DNA of 64,000 bases from Actinomycetes bacterium. Lineage in GTDB: Bacteria; Actinomycetota; Coriobacteriia; Coriobacteriales; Eggerthellaceae. Under the pieces are notes generated by a model. The model was not told the DNA's origin. It did not search any database and saw only the letters and a list, made by a program, of their open reading frames with translations. How positions within the stretch are numbered: position 1 is the first letter of the stretch; each line of letters starts with the position of its first letter. Positions 27,401 through 35,991 of the stretch are shown here, piece by piece. The DNA lies in assembly GCA_023394615.1 (NCBI GenBank), contig JAEXAI010000017.1:1-64000 (forward strand), written 5' to 3'. A program made the position numbers and the translations under genes.

Positions 27401-28330
27401 ATGGCAGTTGACCTTTCCCCAATCGATGAGAGCTTGCTCGAAACCATTTCGGGGCTGCATGGCACGCCGAAAGGCGCATTCAACATCCGCCGCAATGGCA
27501 AGTTGGTCGAGCGTCATTCCAGCGCGAACATCGAGATTTCCACGAAAACCGATGAGCCCGGCATCGACATCCACATTGCGCCGGGCACAAAAGGAGAAAC
27601 CGTCTATATACCGGTTATTGTCACAAAAGCTGACATCAAAGATGTCGTGTACAACACGTTTTACGTGGGCGACGACTGCGATGTGAACATTGTGGCAGGC
27701 TGCGGCATCCACAATAATTGCCACGAGCAGAGCCAGCATGACGGCATCCATTCGTTTTATATCGGCAAAAATAGCCGCGTGAAGTACGTAGAGGCCCATT
27801 ACGGTGAAGGCCCAGATGGCGGCGTGCGCATCCTGAACCCTGTCACCAAGGTGTTCATGGAAGAGAATTCCTACTGCGAGATGGAATTATCCCAGCTACG
27901 CGGCGTGAATTCCACTGTGCGCGACACTGAGGCCGAGTTGGCTGCTGGCGCGAAATTGCTGCTGACCGAGAAACTGATGACCCACGATGACCAGACTGCG
28001 AATTCCGACATGCGCTTCGTGCTGAACGGCGAAGACAGCAGCGTGCAAGTAGTAAGCCGCAGCGTGGCCAAAGGCACCTCTAGCCAGGTATTCAGCCCAT
28101 TGGTCATCGGCAAGGCAAAATGCCGCGGACACGTACAGTGCGACGCCATCTTGATGGGCGACGCGAAAGTAAAATCCATCCCCGGCATCGAAGCCGACTC
28201 CCCCGATGCCATGCTGATGCACGAGGCTGCCATCGGCAAAATCGCCGGCGACCAGCTGATCAAGCTGCAGACGCTTGGCTTGACCGAAAAGGAAGCTGAA
28301 GACGAGATCTTGGATGACTTCCTAAGCTAG
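27401..28330 (+). CDS. sufB: SufB/SufD-like Fe-S scaffold, short form
   Basis: A 309-residue protein covering the beta-helix core of the SufB/SufD family, shorter than classical SufB (about 470 residues). Conserved stretches are MEENSYCEMELSQLRG, SRSVAKGTSSQVFSPL, GHVQCDAILMGDAKVKSIP and the C-terminal MHEAAIGKIAGDQLIKLQ with the Glu/His pair thought to bind the cluster. Cysteines are present in GCGIHNNCHEQ and in GKAKCRGHVQC. It is cotranscribed with sufC. In minimal systems this single protein replaces both SufB and SufD. Confidence 0.88.
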   Translation: MAVDLSPIDESLLETISGLHGTPKGAFNIRRNGKLVERHSSANIEISTKTDEPGIDIHIAPGTKGETVYIPVIVTKADIKDVVYNTFYVGDDCDVNIVAGCGIHNNCHEQSQHDGIHSFYIGKNSRVKYVEAHYGEGPDGGVRILNPVTKVFMEENSYCEMELSQLRGVNSTVRDTEAELAAGAKLLLTEKLMTHDDQTANSDMRFVLNGEDSSVQVVSRSVAKGTSSQVFSPLVIGKAKCRGHVQCDAILMGDAKVKSIPGIEADSPDAMLMHEAAIGKIAGDQLIKLQTLGLTEKEAEDEILDDFLS

Positions 28331-28405
28331 CGCTTTCGCGGCCTCGTTGGCGACCGAGTTGTTTTGCGATTCGGTTGTTCTGCAACTTGAATACGAGCGT
28401 ATGAT

Positions 28406-28435
28406 GCGCGCTGACTCCCAAAAGGGTCGGCGCGC
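28406..28435 (+). terminator. Possible terminator of sufC-sufB
   Basis: GCGCGC (28406-28411) pairs with GCGCGC (28430-28435), with further pairing of the inner bases around AAAA. The T run that should follow is poor. Confidence 0.45.
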
Positions 28436-28461
28436 TTGCATTCATCGGAAGTACAAAACAC

Positions 28462-28630
28462 GGTTTTGTCAATCAGACCCGCTATGTGCGATTCTATTGA
28501 GCTTATTAGTTACATTCTATGCACGACAGAAATAATCGCGAACGTTTGCGCAGGTGAGAAAAAACGACTCTCCGAAATGAACGAAAAAACGTAGTCTCAA
28601 TCGCACATACCGGGTCTGATTGACAAAACC
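28462..28630. repeat. 169-bp non-coding element with 32-bp near-perfect inverted ends
   Basis: Left end 28462-28493 and the reverse complement of 28599-28630 both read GGTTTTGTCAATCAGACCCG and then, after one mismatch, TATGTGCGATT. Thus 31 of 32 positions match. The 105 bp inside have no ORF of note. No target-site duplication is seen directly outside the ends. It lies between the suf operon and the tRNA-Glu gene. A MITE or a deleted insertion sequence is the most likely nature; the TTTGTCAA end recalls ISL3-family ends, which is only a suggestion. Confidence 0.65.
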
Positions 28631-28692
28631 TGAAAATGCGATTTCGATTCTACAAACAATGCCACCAAATGAACTCAAGAATGTGACAGTAT

Positions 28693-28768
28693 TGGTGTCC
28701 CCTGAAGAATTCGAATCTCCGTTTTCGGCTTGAGCAGCCGATGTCCTTGGCCGCTAGACGAAGGGGGC
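28693..28768 (-). tRNA. tRNA-Glu (anticodon CUC) with an acceptor-stem mismatch
   Basis: On the minus strand 76 nt form a cloverleaf: acceptor GCCCCCT with AGGGGAC, anticodon loop TGCTCAA giving CUC, T stem GGAGA/TCTTC with loop TTCGAAT, and an encoded ACCA end. The second acceptor pair is C2 opposite A71, a mismatch; the tRNA-Glu(UUC) at 13.8 kb has U2-G71. It starts 27 bp after the end of cobA-hemD on the same strand and may be cotranscribed with the hem genes. Confidence 0.9.
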
Positions 28769-28795
28769 GCAAAACGAATTATAGCGGATGCCTGG

Positions 28796-30472
28796 TTATC
28801 CCGCGAGCAAAGAGTCCAGTGTTTCCATAAGCCCATCAATGGTATAGGTTTCTGCTTGCACGGCCACAGACAGTCCGCAGGCTTCCATGGTCTTCGAAGT
28901 GATAGGACCGATGCTCGCGCACTTCACACCCGAGAGCAACTCAGATGGCGAGGGCACGGTGACGCTCTTAGGGACAGCTGCATCATCGGTGGGCACAAAC
29001 CCGCTGGAAGGCAGAGAAGCCAATCCAGAAGTGCCACTATCGGATGCAACGGCAGCACAGGCTTTATCCAGTATCGATGCGAAATTGCGGGCGGTTGATG
29101 ACGACGTGAACGTGACAGCATCAACGCTGCCCTCACGCAGACGATCGACTAAGTTGAGGACCGACTGATTGTCGATTTCCGGCTCGACGGTGTCGTAGAC
29201 GGGCAGCACATCCACTGTTGCGCCAGCTTCACGTAAAAGCTCGGGCAACGTGTTACGAGCAACCGAGGCGCGCGGAATCAAAACGCTTGAACCTGCGCCC
29301 ACACCTTCATCTATCAGCATCTTCGCAGCCGACTCGGCAACGAATTGCTGCGGCACGGCATCGGCCCGCAAACCGGTGCGCTGCAATGCAGCAGCGGTAG
29401 CAGAACCAATGGCAGCTATCTTCGCGCCCGCAAACGCACGTGCATCAAGGTGCAATTCGTCAAGCATAGCAAAGAAGCACTTCACCCCGTTCGCACTCGT
29501 GAACACAACCCAGTTATAGGATCCCAAATGCTCGATAGCGCGGCGGATGTCTTGCGCGGCTGCGGGTGCGGCAAAGGCAATCGTGCGAGGGCGAATCTCA
29601 ATGGTTGGAAATTCCACTACCTCAGCACCCGCACGGCGAAGCTTCGCAGAGAGATCGCTTGCTTGCGCTCGCGTGCGAGTCACTACAACGGTCTTGCCTA
29701 AGAGCGGACGGTCCTCGAACCATTTCAGTTTATCGCGCAGCGAGACTACCTGCCCAACCACAATGATGGCGGGAGCCTTGAAAGCTGCTTTCTCTGCACG
29801 CTGCGCGATGTCCGCCAGTGTGCCGCAGAGCACTTCCTGATGCGGTGTAGTGCCCCAGCGAATCAAAGCGACTGGTGTGGATGCAGGACGACCATTTTCG
29901 GTCAGACGCTGACTGATTAGAGGTAAATCGCGTATGCCCATGTAAAAGCATATGGTGTCGGTCCCCTGCGCCAAATGCGCCCAATCGATGGTGCTCGATG
30001 CCTTGTCGGGAGTCTCGTGCCCGGTAATGAGCGTGACAGATGATGCCAGAGTGCGATGCGTGACGGGAATGCCAGCATAGGCGCATGCGGCCACTCCAGC
30101 AGTGATACCCGGTACCACTTCGAAGCGAATACCCGCATCGCGCAAAGCCAATGCCTCTTCCCCGCCGCGACCGAACACGAACGGATCGCCACCCTTCAAA
30201 CGCACGATGCTTCGACCGGCACCTTCACGTGCGTTATCAACGAGACAGTCATTTATCTGGTCTTGGGTTACATGCGCCGAAAAACCCTTCTTGCCCACGA
30301 ATATCTTCTGAGCGGTCGCTGGGACAAAACGCATGACGGCTTCCGATGCCAGATAGTCATAAATCACCGTATCGGCATGTTCCAGCAGCTCGCGCGCTCG
30401 AATGGTGATCAGCCCCGGATCCCCCGGTCCGGCACCTACCAAATACACGGTGTTTTCGTTTGCGTCCGTCAT
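28796..30472 (-). CDS. cobA-hemD: Fused uroporphyrinogen-III methyltransferase / uroporphyrinogen-III synthase
   Basis: A 558-residue bifunctional enzyme of tetrapyrrole synthesis. The N-terminal 250 residues are the SUMT/CobA domain (LVGAGPGDPGLITIRA, GDPFVFGRGGEEAL, VVPGITAGVAACAYAGIPVTHR), which makes precorrin-2. The C-terminal part from about residue 255 (GKTVVVTRTRAQASDL) is HemD, which closes hydroxymethylbilane to uroporphyrinogen III. The ATG at 30472 follows AAAGGAG and gives MTDANENTVYLVGAGPGDPG; the frame further upstream is not needed. It follows hemA by about 80 bp. Such fusions are common in anaerobic Firmicutes and Coriobacteria and lead to sirohaem and corrinoids. Confidence 0.94.
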   Translation of the reverse strand: MTDANENTVYLVGAGPGDPGLITIRARELLEHADTVIYDYLASEAVMRFVPATAQKIFVGKKGFSAHVTQDQINDCLVDNAREGAGRSIVRLKGGDPFVFGRGGEEALALRDAGIRFEVVPGITAGVAACAYAGIPVTHRTLASSVTLITGHETPDKASSTIDWAHLAQGTDTICFYMGIRDLPLISQRLTENGRPASTPVALIRWGTTPHQEVLCGTLADIAQRAEKAAFKAPAIIVVGQVVSLRDKLKWFEDRPLLGKTVVVTRTRAQASDLSAKLRRAGAEVVEFPTIEIRPRTIAFAAPAAAQDIRRAIEHLGSYNWVVFTSANGVKCFFAMLDELHLDARAFAGAKIAAIGSATAAALQRTGLRADAVPQQFVAESAAKMLIDEGVGAGSSVLIPRASVARNTLPELLREAGATVDVLPVYDTVEPEIDNQSVLNLVDRLREGSVDAVTFTSSSTARNFASILDKACAAVASDSGTSGLASLPSSGFVPTDDAAVPKSVTVPSPSELLSGVKCASIGPITSKTMEACGLSVAVQAETYTIDGLMETLDSLLAG

Positions 30473-30553
30473 GTCAGCTCCTTTAAGGTTCCAAAATGCA
30501 TAGCAGCATCCCAAGCGACAAGGCTCGCCGAAATGCACGCCTGTGATGAAGTA

Positions 30554-31846
30554 TTACTTTTCCTGCATCAACAACGGTGAATGGACCAAACGGCCATCCG
30601 TCAGCCCGAACAGATAGCGTGCCGCCTCAACGCATTCGAAATCGGAATTCTCCGAAACGCTCTTTTTCATGCGCACCGTGGGTTCGTGTAAAAGCTTGTT
30701 CACGATCGCACTCGTCGCCGCCTCTATAGCCTGCTGGTCGTTTGCACTCAAGTCGCCGCCGATGCGCTTGTACAGATGCTGCAATTCCTGATCTCGCACC
30801 TGGTCGGCCAGTTTGCGCATCTCTTTGATAGTGGGTGTAACAGCGTGTTCGTCAATCCATGTTTCGAACAATTGCACTTCTTCTTCGATGATAGCACGCG
30901 CCTGCACCACCGCATTTTGCCGCTGCTGCTGATTGCGAGCTATACGCACGTTCAAGTCGTCCAAATCCACCAGCTGCACGCCTTCGAATTCGCCGCATGC
31001 CGGATCGACATCACGAGGCAGGGCGATATCCAATATCAATAACTTCTTCTGAATATCCTGCAGCATATCAGGGGTAATCACGCAATGAGGAGCCGCCGTA
31101 GCCGATACGATAATGTCCGCTTTGGGAATCAGCTCGTCTAAGTGTCCAAAGGGCCATGGGTTGCCGCCCAGCTTTTTCGCAAGCGTTTTGGCGTGCGCGT
31201 ACGTGCGACTAGACACGATGAAAGCGTGAACTCCGCGCTCGGCGAGGTAGGTAGCGGCAAGTTCGCTCATCTCACCCGATCCGATAAGCAGCACCGTGCG
31301 TTCGGCAAGATCGGGGAAAACCTCTACTGCCATGTCGATGGCAACCGTGGATACGGACACATGACTTTCGCTGATAGACGTGCGACTGCGCACGTGTTTT
31401 CCCACTTCTAACGCTTGACGGAAAAGACGTGAGAGTACCATCGATGAGCATTCGGATTCAAGGGAGCATTTGAAGGCCGATCGAATCTGGCCGATAATCT
31501 GCTGCTCGCCTAACACCATGGAGTCAAGCGAACACACGACTTCGAACAGATGCCGCACCGCATCGACTGCCTCGTATTGATAGAGATGACGAGAAAAGGC
31601 ACTGCGCTTGATATCGTGGTATTCGCTGATGAACTCTTCGATTTGGGAGCGCGCTGCATCCGCGTCCTCAGTGTTGACGTAGATTTCCATGCGGTTGCAC
31701 GTGGACAGGATAACCGCCCCGTGTATGGCTGGCTTGGCGCAGAGTGCTTTCAGGGCCTTCGGTAGGCGCTTTTGAGGGAAAGCCACCCGCTCACGTATTT
31801 CCACTTCAGCCGTTTTAAAACTCAGACCAACCATGAAAACCTGCAT
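30554..31846 (-). CDS. hemA: Glutamyl-tRNA reductase
   Basis: HemA reduces glutamyl-tRNA to glutamate-1-semialdehyde, the first committed step of the C5 tetrapyrrole pathway. The 430-residue protein opens MQVFMVGLSFKTAEVEIRE, has the catalytic cysteine in VILSTCNRMEIYV, the SVSTVAIDMA loop, and the NADPH site LLIGSGEMSELAATYLAERG. It is the first gene of a hemA, cobA-hemD, tRNA-Glu group. Other genes of the pathway (hemL, hemB, hemC) are not in the window. No cobalamin riboswitch is recognisable in the 135 bp upstream. Confidence 0.96.
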   Translation of the reverse strand: MQVFMVGLSFKTAEVEIRERVAFPQKRLPKALKALCAKPAIHGAVILSTCNRMEIYVNTEDADAARSQIEEFISEYHDIKRSAFSRHLYQYEAVDAVRHLFEVVCSLDSMVLGEQQIIGQIRSAFKCSLESECSSMVLSRLFRQALEVGKHVRSRTSISESHVSVSTVAIDMAVEVFPDLAERTVLLIGSGEMSELAATYLAERGVHAFIVSSRTYAHAKTLAKKLGGNPWPFGHLDELIPKADIIVSATAAPHCVITPDMLQDIQKKLLILDIALPRDVDPACGEFEGVQLVDLDDLNVRIARNQQQRQNAVVQARAIIEEEVQLFETWIDEHAVTPTIKEMRKLADQVRDQELQHLYKRIGGDLSANDQQAIEAATSAIVNKLLHEPTVRMKKSVSENSDFECVEAARYLFGLTDGRLVHSPLLMQEK

Positions 31847-31981
31847 GCGGAAACCTCTCCCTGAATCCTAGATTCGAATCTGATTGGAAAACCAGGCCTT
31901 ATACCCACTACATAGTATTCATCGAGCGCGAGTGCACATGCAGACGAAATAGTATGCGATGATGCACTCGGGGCACACTCC

Positions 31982-33055
31982 CTAGTTCGTAGTGATAGTA
32001 GCGCCAGTGTTCGTGCCGGTGGAACTTGTGCCGCTTGAAGACGTGCCTGATGTGCCTGTGGATGTAGAACTCGAGTTGCCCGAAGAAGACGTACCCGAGG
32101 ATGTCGAGCCGCTCGATGTGCCACCGATGCTTGCAGCATTCGAGCCAACTTCGGTCGTTGTCGTATCAGTCGTATTCGTAATTGCCGATGAAGACGAGCT
32201 GGTCGATGATTTCGCAGAGGTAGTAGCCGTCTCAGAGACCTTGTACTTGCTCAAATCCAATTTCGATCCCAACCATTTCGTTTGAATCACATCGAGCACA
32301 CCATTGTTGGAAATTGTCGTGAGCGCGCTCGTAATGGATGTTTTCAAGGCATCGTTGCTTGAGGACACCCCGATGCAATACCCGCTCGGAGTCTGTAGAA
32401 GGCCGATAATCGTCGCGTTCATATCGGCGCTATGAACCACATAAGACCCAATCACGGCATCGGCGGCCACATATTTGGCCGTGCCGCTTTGCAGATCAGA
32501 AAACGCCGTCTTCAAATCCGTCGTGGATTTCAAAGCATCCGTTCCAAATTGGTTCTGCACGGTCCAAGCGCTCATGGAAGAAGCCTGGGCCTCAATGCCT
32601 GTCGCGGTTGATGTGGGCATCGCCGTGCTAGATGACGTGGCGAAAAGCGCGACGCCTGTCTGCACGTAAGGATTCGACAACCAACATTTCGTGGTGGTGT
32701 CGTTTTTGTCCATGCTCATGACGATGTCAACGGACCCTTCGGACAATGCGCTCTCCGGATCGCTGCCAACGTCGATTATCTCCAAATCAAGTCCCAGCTG
32801 GTCGGCTATGGCTGCTGCAACATCCACGTCTAAGCCTACAACCTTGCCAGATACCTGCGCCGCAAAAGGTGCGCTCGACGAATCGACTCCCACGCGCAAA
32901 GTTCCCTCTTGGCCGATGGTCGGCGTGCTCACCTGAGCGGTCTTCTTTTCAGGCGTGTATGTCGAAGATCCGCTGGTCGACGAGCAGCCGCACAGTGCGG
33001 CTGAAAGTGCCACGACCACTGCGCATGCCAATAGATACTTTGCAGTACGCTTCAT
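31982..33055 (-). CDS. Family 3 solute-binding lipoprotein with a Ser/Thr-rich C-terminal tail
   Basis: A 357-residue binding protein of the amino-acid ABC importer type. The ATG at 33055 has GGAGG 9 nt upstream and gives a signal peptide ending in the lipobox ALCGC, so it is a lipoprotein on the outer face of the membrane. The domain begins GTLRVGVDSSSAPFAAQ and has LDVDVAAAIADQLGLDLEII and DIVMSMDKNDTTT. From about residue 270 the chain turns into a long Ser/Thr/Gly low-complexity tail. No permease or ATPase gene lies beside it, so it is an orphan component. Confidence 0.85.
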   Translation of the reverse strand: MKRTAKYLLACAVVVALSAALCGCSSTSGSSTYTPEKKTAQVSTPTIGQEGTLRVGVDSSSAPFAAQVSGKVVGLDVDVAAAIADQLGLDLEIIDVGSDPESALSEGSVDIVMSMDKNDTTTKCWLSNPYVQTGVALFATSSSTAMPTSTATGIEAQASSMSAWTVQNQFGTDALKSTTDLKTAFSDLQSGTAKYVAADAVIGSYVVHSADMNATIIGLLQTPSGYCIGVSSSNDALKTSITSALTTISNNGVLDVIQTKWLGSKLDLSKYKVSETATTSAKSSTSSSSSAITNTTDTTTTEVGSNAASIGGTSSGSTSSGTSSSGNSSSTSTGTSGTSSSGTSSTGTNTGATITTN

Positions 33056-33277
33056 ACAGGAATGCCTCCGTCTTTTTCTGTTCATCAAGGGTTTCGATTG
33101 AGGGAATGCGAGACCTCGCAAGAAACATAGAGAATTCTATCAGATATGGAATAACGTCGTGGAAACTGCTCAATATCTCAATAGTGGATTTCAGCAAAAG
33201 AACGCTTCATGACCGCGCGGCTGATAAAAGCTGAACAGGTCTTCCAAATCGAAGCCGAAAGATTCGCTCGCATCGTT

Positions 33278-34201
33278 TCACATTCCGCGGGCGAATGTGG
33301 TGCAATAGACATAACGAGCTCCAGCGTTGAGAAGCGCATCGGTTGCGGCGCAAAGGGTAGCGCCCGTGGTGAAAACATCATCCACCACTATAATGTCTTT
33401 GCCCATCACACTTTCCACCACGTCAAAACGACCTGCCATGTTCCTGAATCGCTCCGCGCGCGAAAGCCTGCGCTGATCGCGAGCTTTCGCAATCGAGAAT
33501 AACTGTTGACATGGTACGTTCAAAAACCGCGCAACCTCTTGCGCCAGCTCGAGGCCATGGTCGAAACCTCGTCGTCTGCGAGCCGACGCACTTGCCGGAA
33601 TATAGGTGAGCACCACGTTTTCCGAGATCCACTTTGAGGGCACAACGCACGCGATTGCAAACGCCATAGGCGCCGCGAGTCTGCGCTCACCCCCATCTTT
33701 TCGGAGCCTGACGATGCGAGCCGTGTCATCGTTGAAAAGCACCGCGCTTGCGCATTGGCAAAAAGGCATACAGCGCAGCCCCGCATCCTTAAGAGAAACC
33801 GGATTGCATTCGGTGCATTGATACAGACCGAAAGGCGCGCCGCACACAGGGCACGCACGCCAATAATCGATAAAAGGAAGATTCGACCAGCATGTGTCGC
33901 AGATTAGCTGCCCAGGCGCATCGCACACGGCGCATCTGGTAGGCCATAACGTTTCTAAAAAGGCCTGGCCCCCTGCATGCGCAATCGCGCTGACGAGCTG
34001 AGGCACACGTGACGGCGATGCCGCGCACAACGCCCTCGCAACATGCGTGCTGTTTGCTTGAAACGTGCTCGCCGCAAGATTTGAGGCTGTTGATTTTTCC
34101 GCATGCATGCCCAATGTGACCCACCCCTGGTATACAAGGGTAGAGCTTCGACCTTGCAAAAACCTTTCAGAAACCTTACGCCGCAAAAGCGAGGCGAGCA
34201 C
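33278..34201 (-). CDS. comF: ComF-family phosphoribosyltransferase-like protein
   Basis: The 307-residue frame has a four-Cys zinc ribbon (TRCAVCDAPGQLICDTCW), a second Cys cluster (RACPVCGAPFGLYQCTEC) and a C-terminal phosphoribosyltransferase domain with IIVVDDVFTTGATLCAA. ComF proteins take part in DNA uptake and single-strand handling in competent bacteria. The proposed GTG start at 34201 has only a weak ribosome binding site and gives about 75 residues before the zinc ribbon; starting at the ATG at 34108 is also possible. Confidence 0.85.
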   Translation of the reverse strand: MLASLLRRKVSERFLQGRSSTLVYQGWVTLGMHAEKSTASNLAASTFQANSTHVARALCAASPSRVPQLVSAIAHAGGQAFLETLWPTRCAVCDAPGQLICDTCWSNLPFIDYWRACPVCGAPFGLYQCTECNPVSLKDAGLRCMPFCQCASAVLFNDDTARIVRLRKDGGERRLAAPMAFAIACVVPSKWISENVVLTYIPASASARRRRGFDHGLELAQEVARFLNVPCQQLFSIAKARDQRRLSRAERFRNMAGRFDVVESVMGKDIIVVDDVFTTGATLCAATDALLNAGARYVYCTTFARGM

Positions 34202-34262
34202 TATGCAAATCTTGTCAGTGCTCTCGGTTCATGCCAGCAAACCCGACACAGAATAAGTCCTT

Positions 34263-35588
34263 TTAGCGAATGACGCTCTCGGTCACCTGCGCGGTGGCAT
34301 ACTCGCTCACGTCCACGCTGATGGTGTGCTTGATGGGTGTCCACTTGCATTTCTTGAACAGGGCCACAATCGCGATGGGAATGTAAGTCATCATGAAAAT
34401 CGGGAAGGTGAACATATAGCGAACCTTCTTGGATGTCGTCGTATGGATGTTGTCCCATTCGGTAAATGTGGTCAACACGGCGAACAAAAACATGAACAGC
34501 ATGTAGTTGATGATACAGAAGATAATCGACGACGCGCTCGAAGCAATCATGATGCCCAAGGACATATACCCCATGCAGGCAAGCACCACGATGATGATGT
34601 TGAAGATGATTGACACGATGGTCAGCAGCATGCCCGGGGCAATGGTCATCAGCATGTCGAAGCATGCAAACTTTTGGCCTTTAGGATTGGTGAAAATACC
34701 CTTCACCAAACCGCCGCCGTAGCGACCGAACACCTGGTAAAAGCCCTTGGCCCAACGAAAACGCTGATTCCAAGAATCGCCAAACGTCGTGGGCTGTTCA
34801 TCATAGATAACAGCCTTCGGAGCATATGCGATGCGCTCACCAGCCAGAATGCTTTGCGTGGAGAATTCGATATCCTCGGTCAGCAGGTGCCATTTCCAAC
34901 CGCCGGCGTTTTTCAGCACGTCGGCCGCAATATAGAAACCGGTACCAGACACAGCACAGCTGGTGTTCAGCGTCAGGCGCGACTGGTTCAGGTATTTGGC
35001 TTCGCGCATGAACCACACGGCATATCCAGCTGAAATCCAGTTGCTGTCGAAATTCTTGGAGTTACGATAGCTCGTGGAGGCTTTGGCACCACTATCGTAG
35101 ACGTTGTTCATTTCCCTGAAGTAGTTCACGTCTAACACGTTATCGGCATCGAAAACGAAATAGGCTTCGTAGCCTGCATCAGCATGAAACTGCTGGATGC
35201 GCGTGTACAGAAAATCGAGGGCATAGCCCTTGCCTACCTGCTCTTTGTTGAAGCGCTCGTACACATTCGCCCCAGTCATACGGGCAATATCAGCGGTGTT
35301 GTCGGTGCAGTTGTCGGCTACGACGAATATGTCGATGAGCTCTTGCGGGTAGTTCTGCACATGAATACTATGGATGAGATCGCCGATGACTGCGCTTTCA
35401 TTGCGCGCCGACACCATGACGGCGAAACGGTGATTTTTAGCTGCAATATGCTCGGGCGGGTTGCGCGTGAGCGTGACGAACACGTAGTAAAGCTGGTACA
35501 TATAGCAGAAGAAGAACGTCAAGAAGACGCAGAAGTTGAAGATATCGACGAAAGATATCTGTGATAACAACTGGTCGAGCACACCCAC
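34263..35588 (-). CDS. Processive family 2 glycosyltransferase (membrane polysaccharide synthase-like)
   Basis: A 441-residue membrane enzyme. One N-terminal helix precedes a GT2 domain with VMVSARNESAVIGDL, the YFVFDADN metal site, LLTEDIEFS and the QRFRWAKG motif (Gln-x2-Arg-Trp) that marks processive synthases such as PgaC, cellulose and hyaluronan synthases. Several helices follow from about residue 300. It should polymerise and export a beta-linked polysaccharide from nucleotide sugars. It stands alone, between comF and the small ORF upstream of ahcY. An EAL-domain protein, which would lower c-di-GMP, is encoded about 4 kb away. Confidence 0.87.
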   Translation of the reverse strand: MGVLDQLLSQISFVDIFNFCVFLTFFFCYMYQLYYVFVTLTRNPPEHIAAKNHRFAVMVSARNESAVIGDLIHSIHVQNYPQELIDIFVVADNCTDNTADIARMTGANVYERFNKEQVGKGYALDFLYTRIQQFHADAGYEAYFVFDADNVLDVNYFREMNNVYDSGAKASTSYRNSKNFDSNWISAGYAVWFMREAKYLNQSRLTLNTSCAVSGTGFYIAADVLKNAGGWKWHLLTEDIEFSTQSILAGERIAYAPKAVIYDEQPTTFGDSWNQRFRWAKGFYQVFGRYGGGLVKGIFTNPKGQKFACFDMLMTIAPGMLLTIVSIIFNIIIVVLACMGYMSLGIMIASSASSIIFCIINYMLFMFLFAVLTTFTEWDNIHTTTSKKVRYMFTFPIFMMTYIPIAIVALFKKCKWTPIKHTISVDVSEYATAQVTESVIR

Positions 35589-35812
35589 TCCTTTGTTTTG
35601 ATTTGCAAACTTCTAGGATTATAGAGATTTTTCAGAAAAGTGCGACTGTTTCCTCCGTTTTGTCATCTTGCGGGGAGACTTTTTCACCTCTCTACTGGCA
35701 GTATAAGGAAAATCTGCACGCCTCCTCCATATTCATAGGGCATTTGAATCGAGTGCACTGCCCCACCATCCACAATTCCTGCATATTGAAATTCAGCAAA
35801 AGGAGAAATCAC

Positions 35813-35944
35813 ATGCGAAAGACGAAAGCTTCAGACAAAGATTCAACATGCACGCTTGTGCCTGAGCCTGCGGTGGAAGAAGGTGCAGCATTCGTGCTTC
35901 TGGAGAATATGGTCGTGCGCGTATGTGCAGGTGTGATAATCTAA
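35813..35944 (+). CDS. Small 43-residue protein upstream of ahcY
   Basis: A short frame with an excellent ribosome binding site (AAAGGAG, 7 nt before the ATG). The peptide starts MRKTKASDKDSTC, is acidic in the middle (PEPAVEEGAAF) and ends in a hydrophobic stretch with one more cysteine (VVRVCAGVII). It ends 47 bp before the ahcY start on the same strand. I do not recognise a family. It may be a real small protein or a leader peptide for ahcY. Confidence 0.55.
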   Translation: MRKTKASDKDSTCTLVPEPAVEEGAAFVLLENMVVRVCAGVII

Positions 35945-35991
35945 TGCAAATAAATCCACATTGAATCGAATATTCATCGGAAAGGATGGAC

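Noticed and set aside
26750..27799. 349-codon minus-strand open frame
   Set aside because: It is antisense to sufC and sufB and has the low-quality composition of a shadow frame.
31847..31981. Cobalamin riboswitch upstream of hemA
   Set aside because: I looked for the conserved core elements and saw none in this short region.
33209..33502. 97-codon plus-strand frame in the gap after the lipoprotein gene
   Set aside because: It overlaps comF in antisense and has no ribosome binding site.
35589..35985. SAH riboswitch upstream of ahcY
   Set aside because: The region lacks the expected conserved GC-rich core; only the small ORF is evident.
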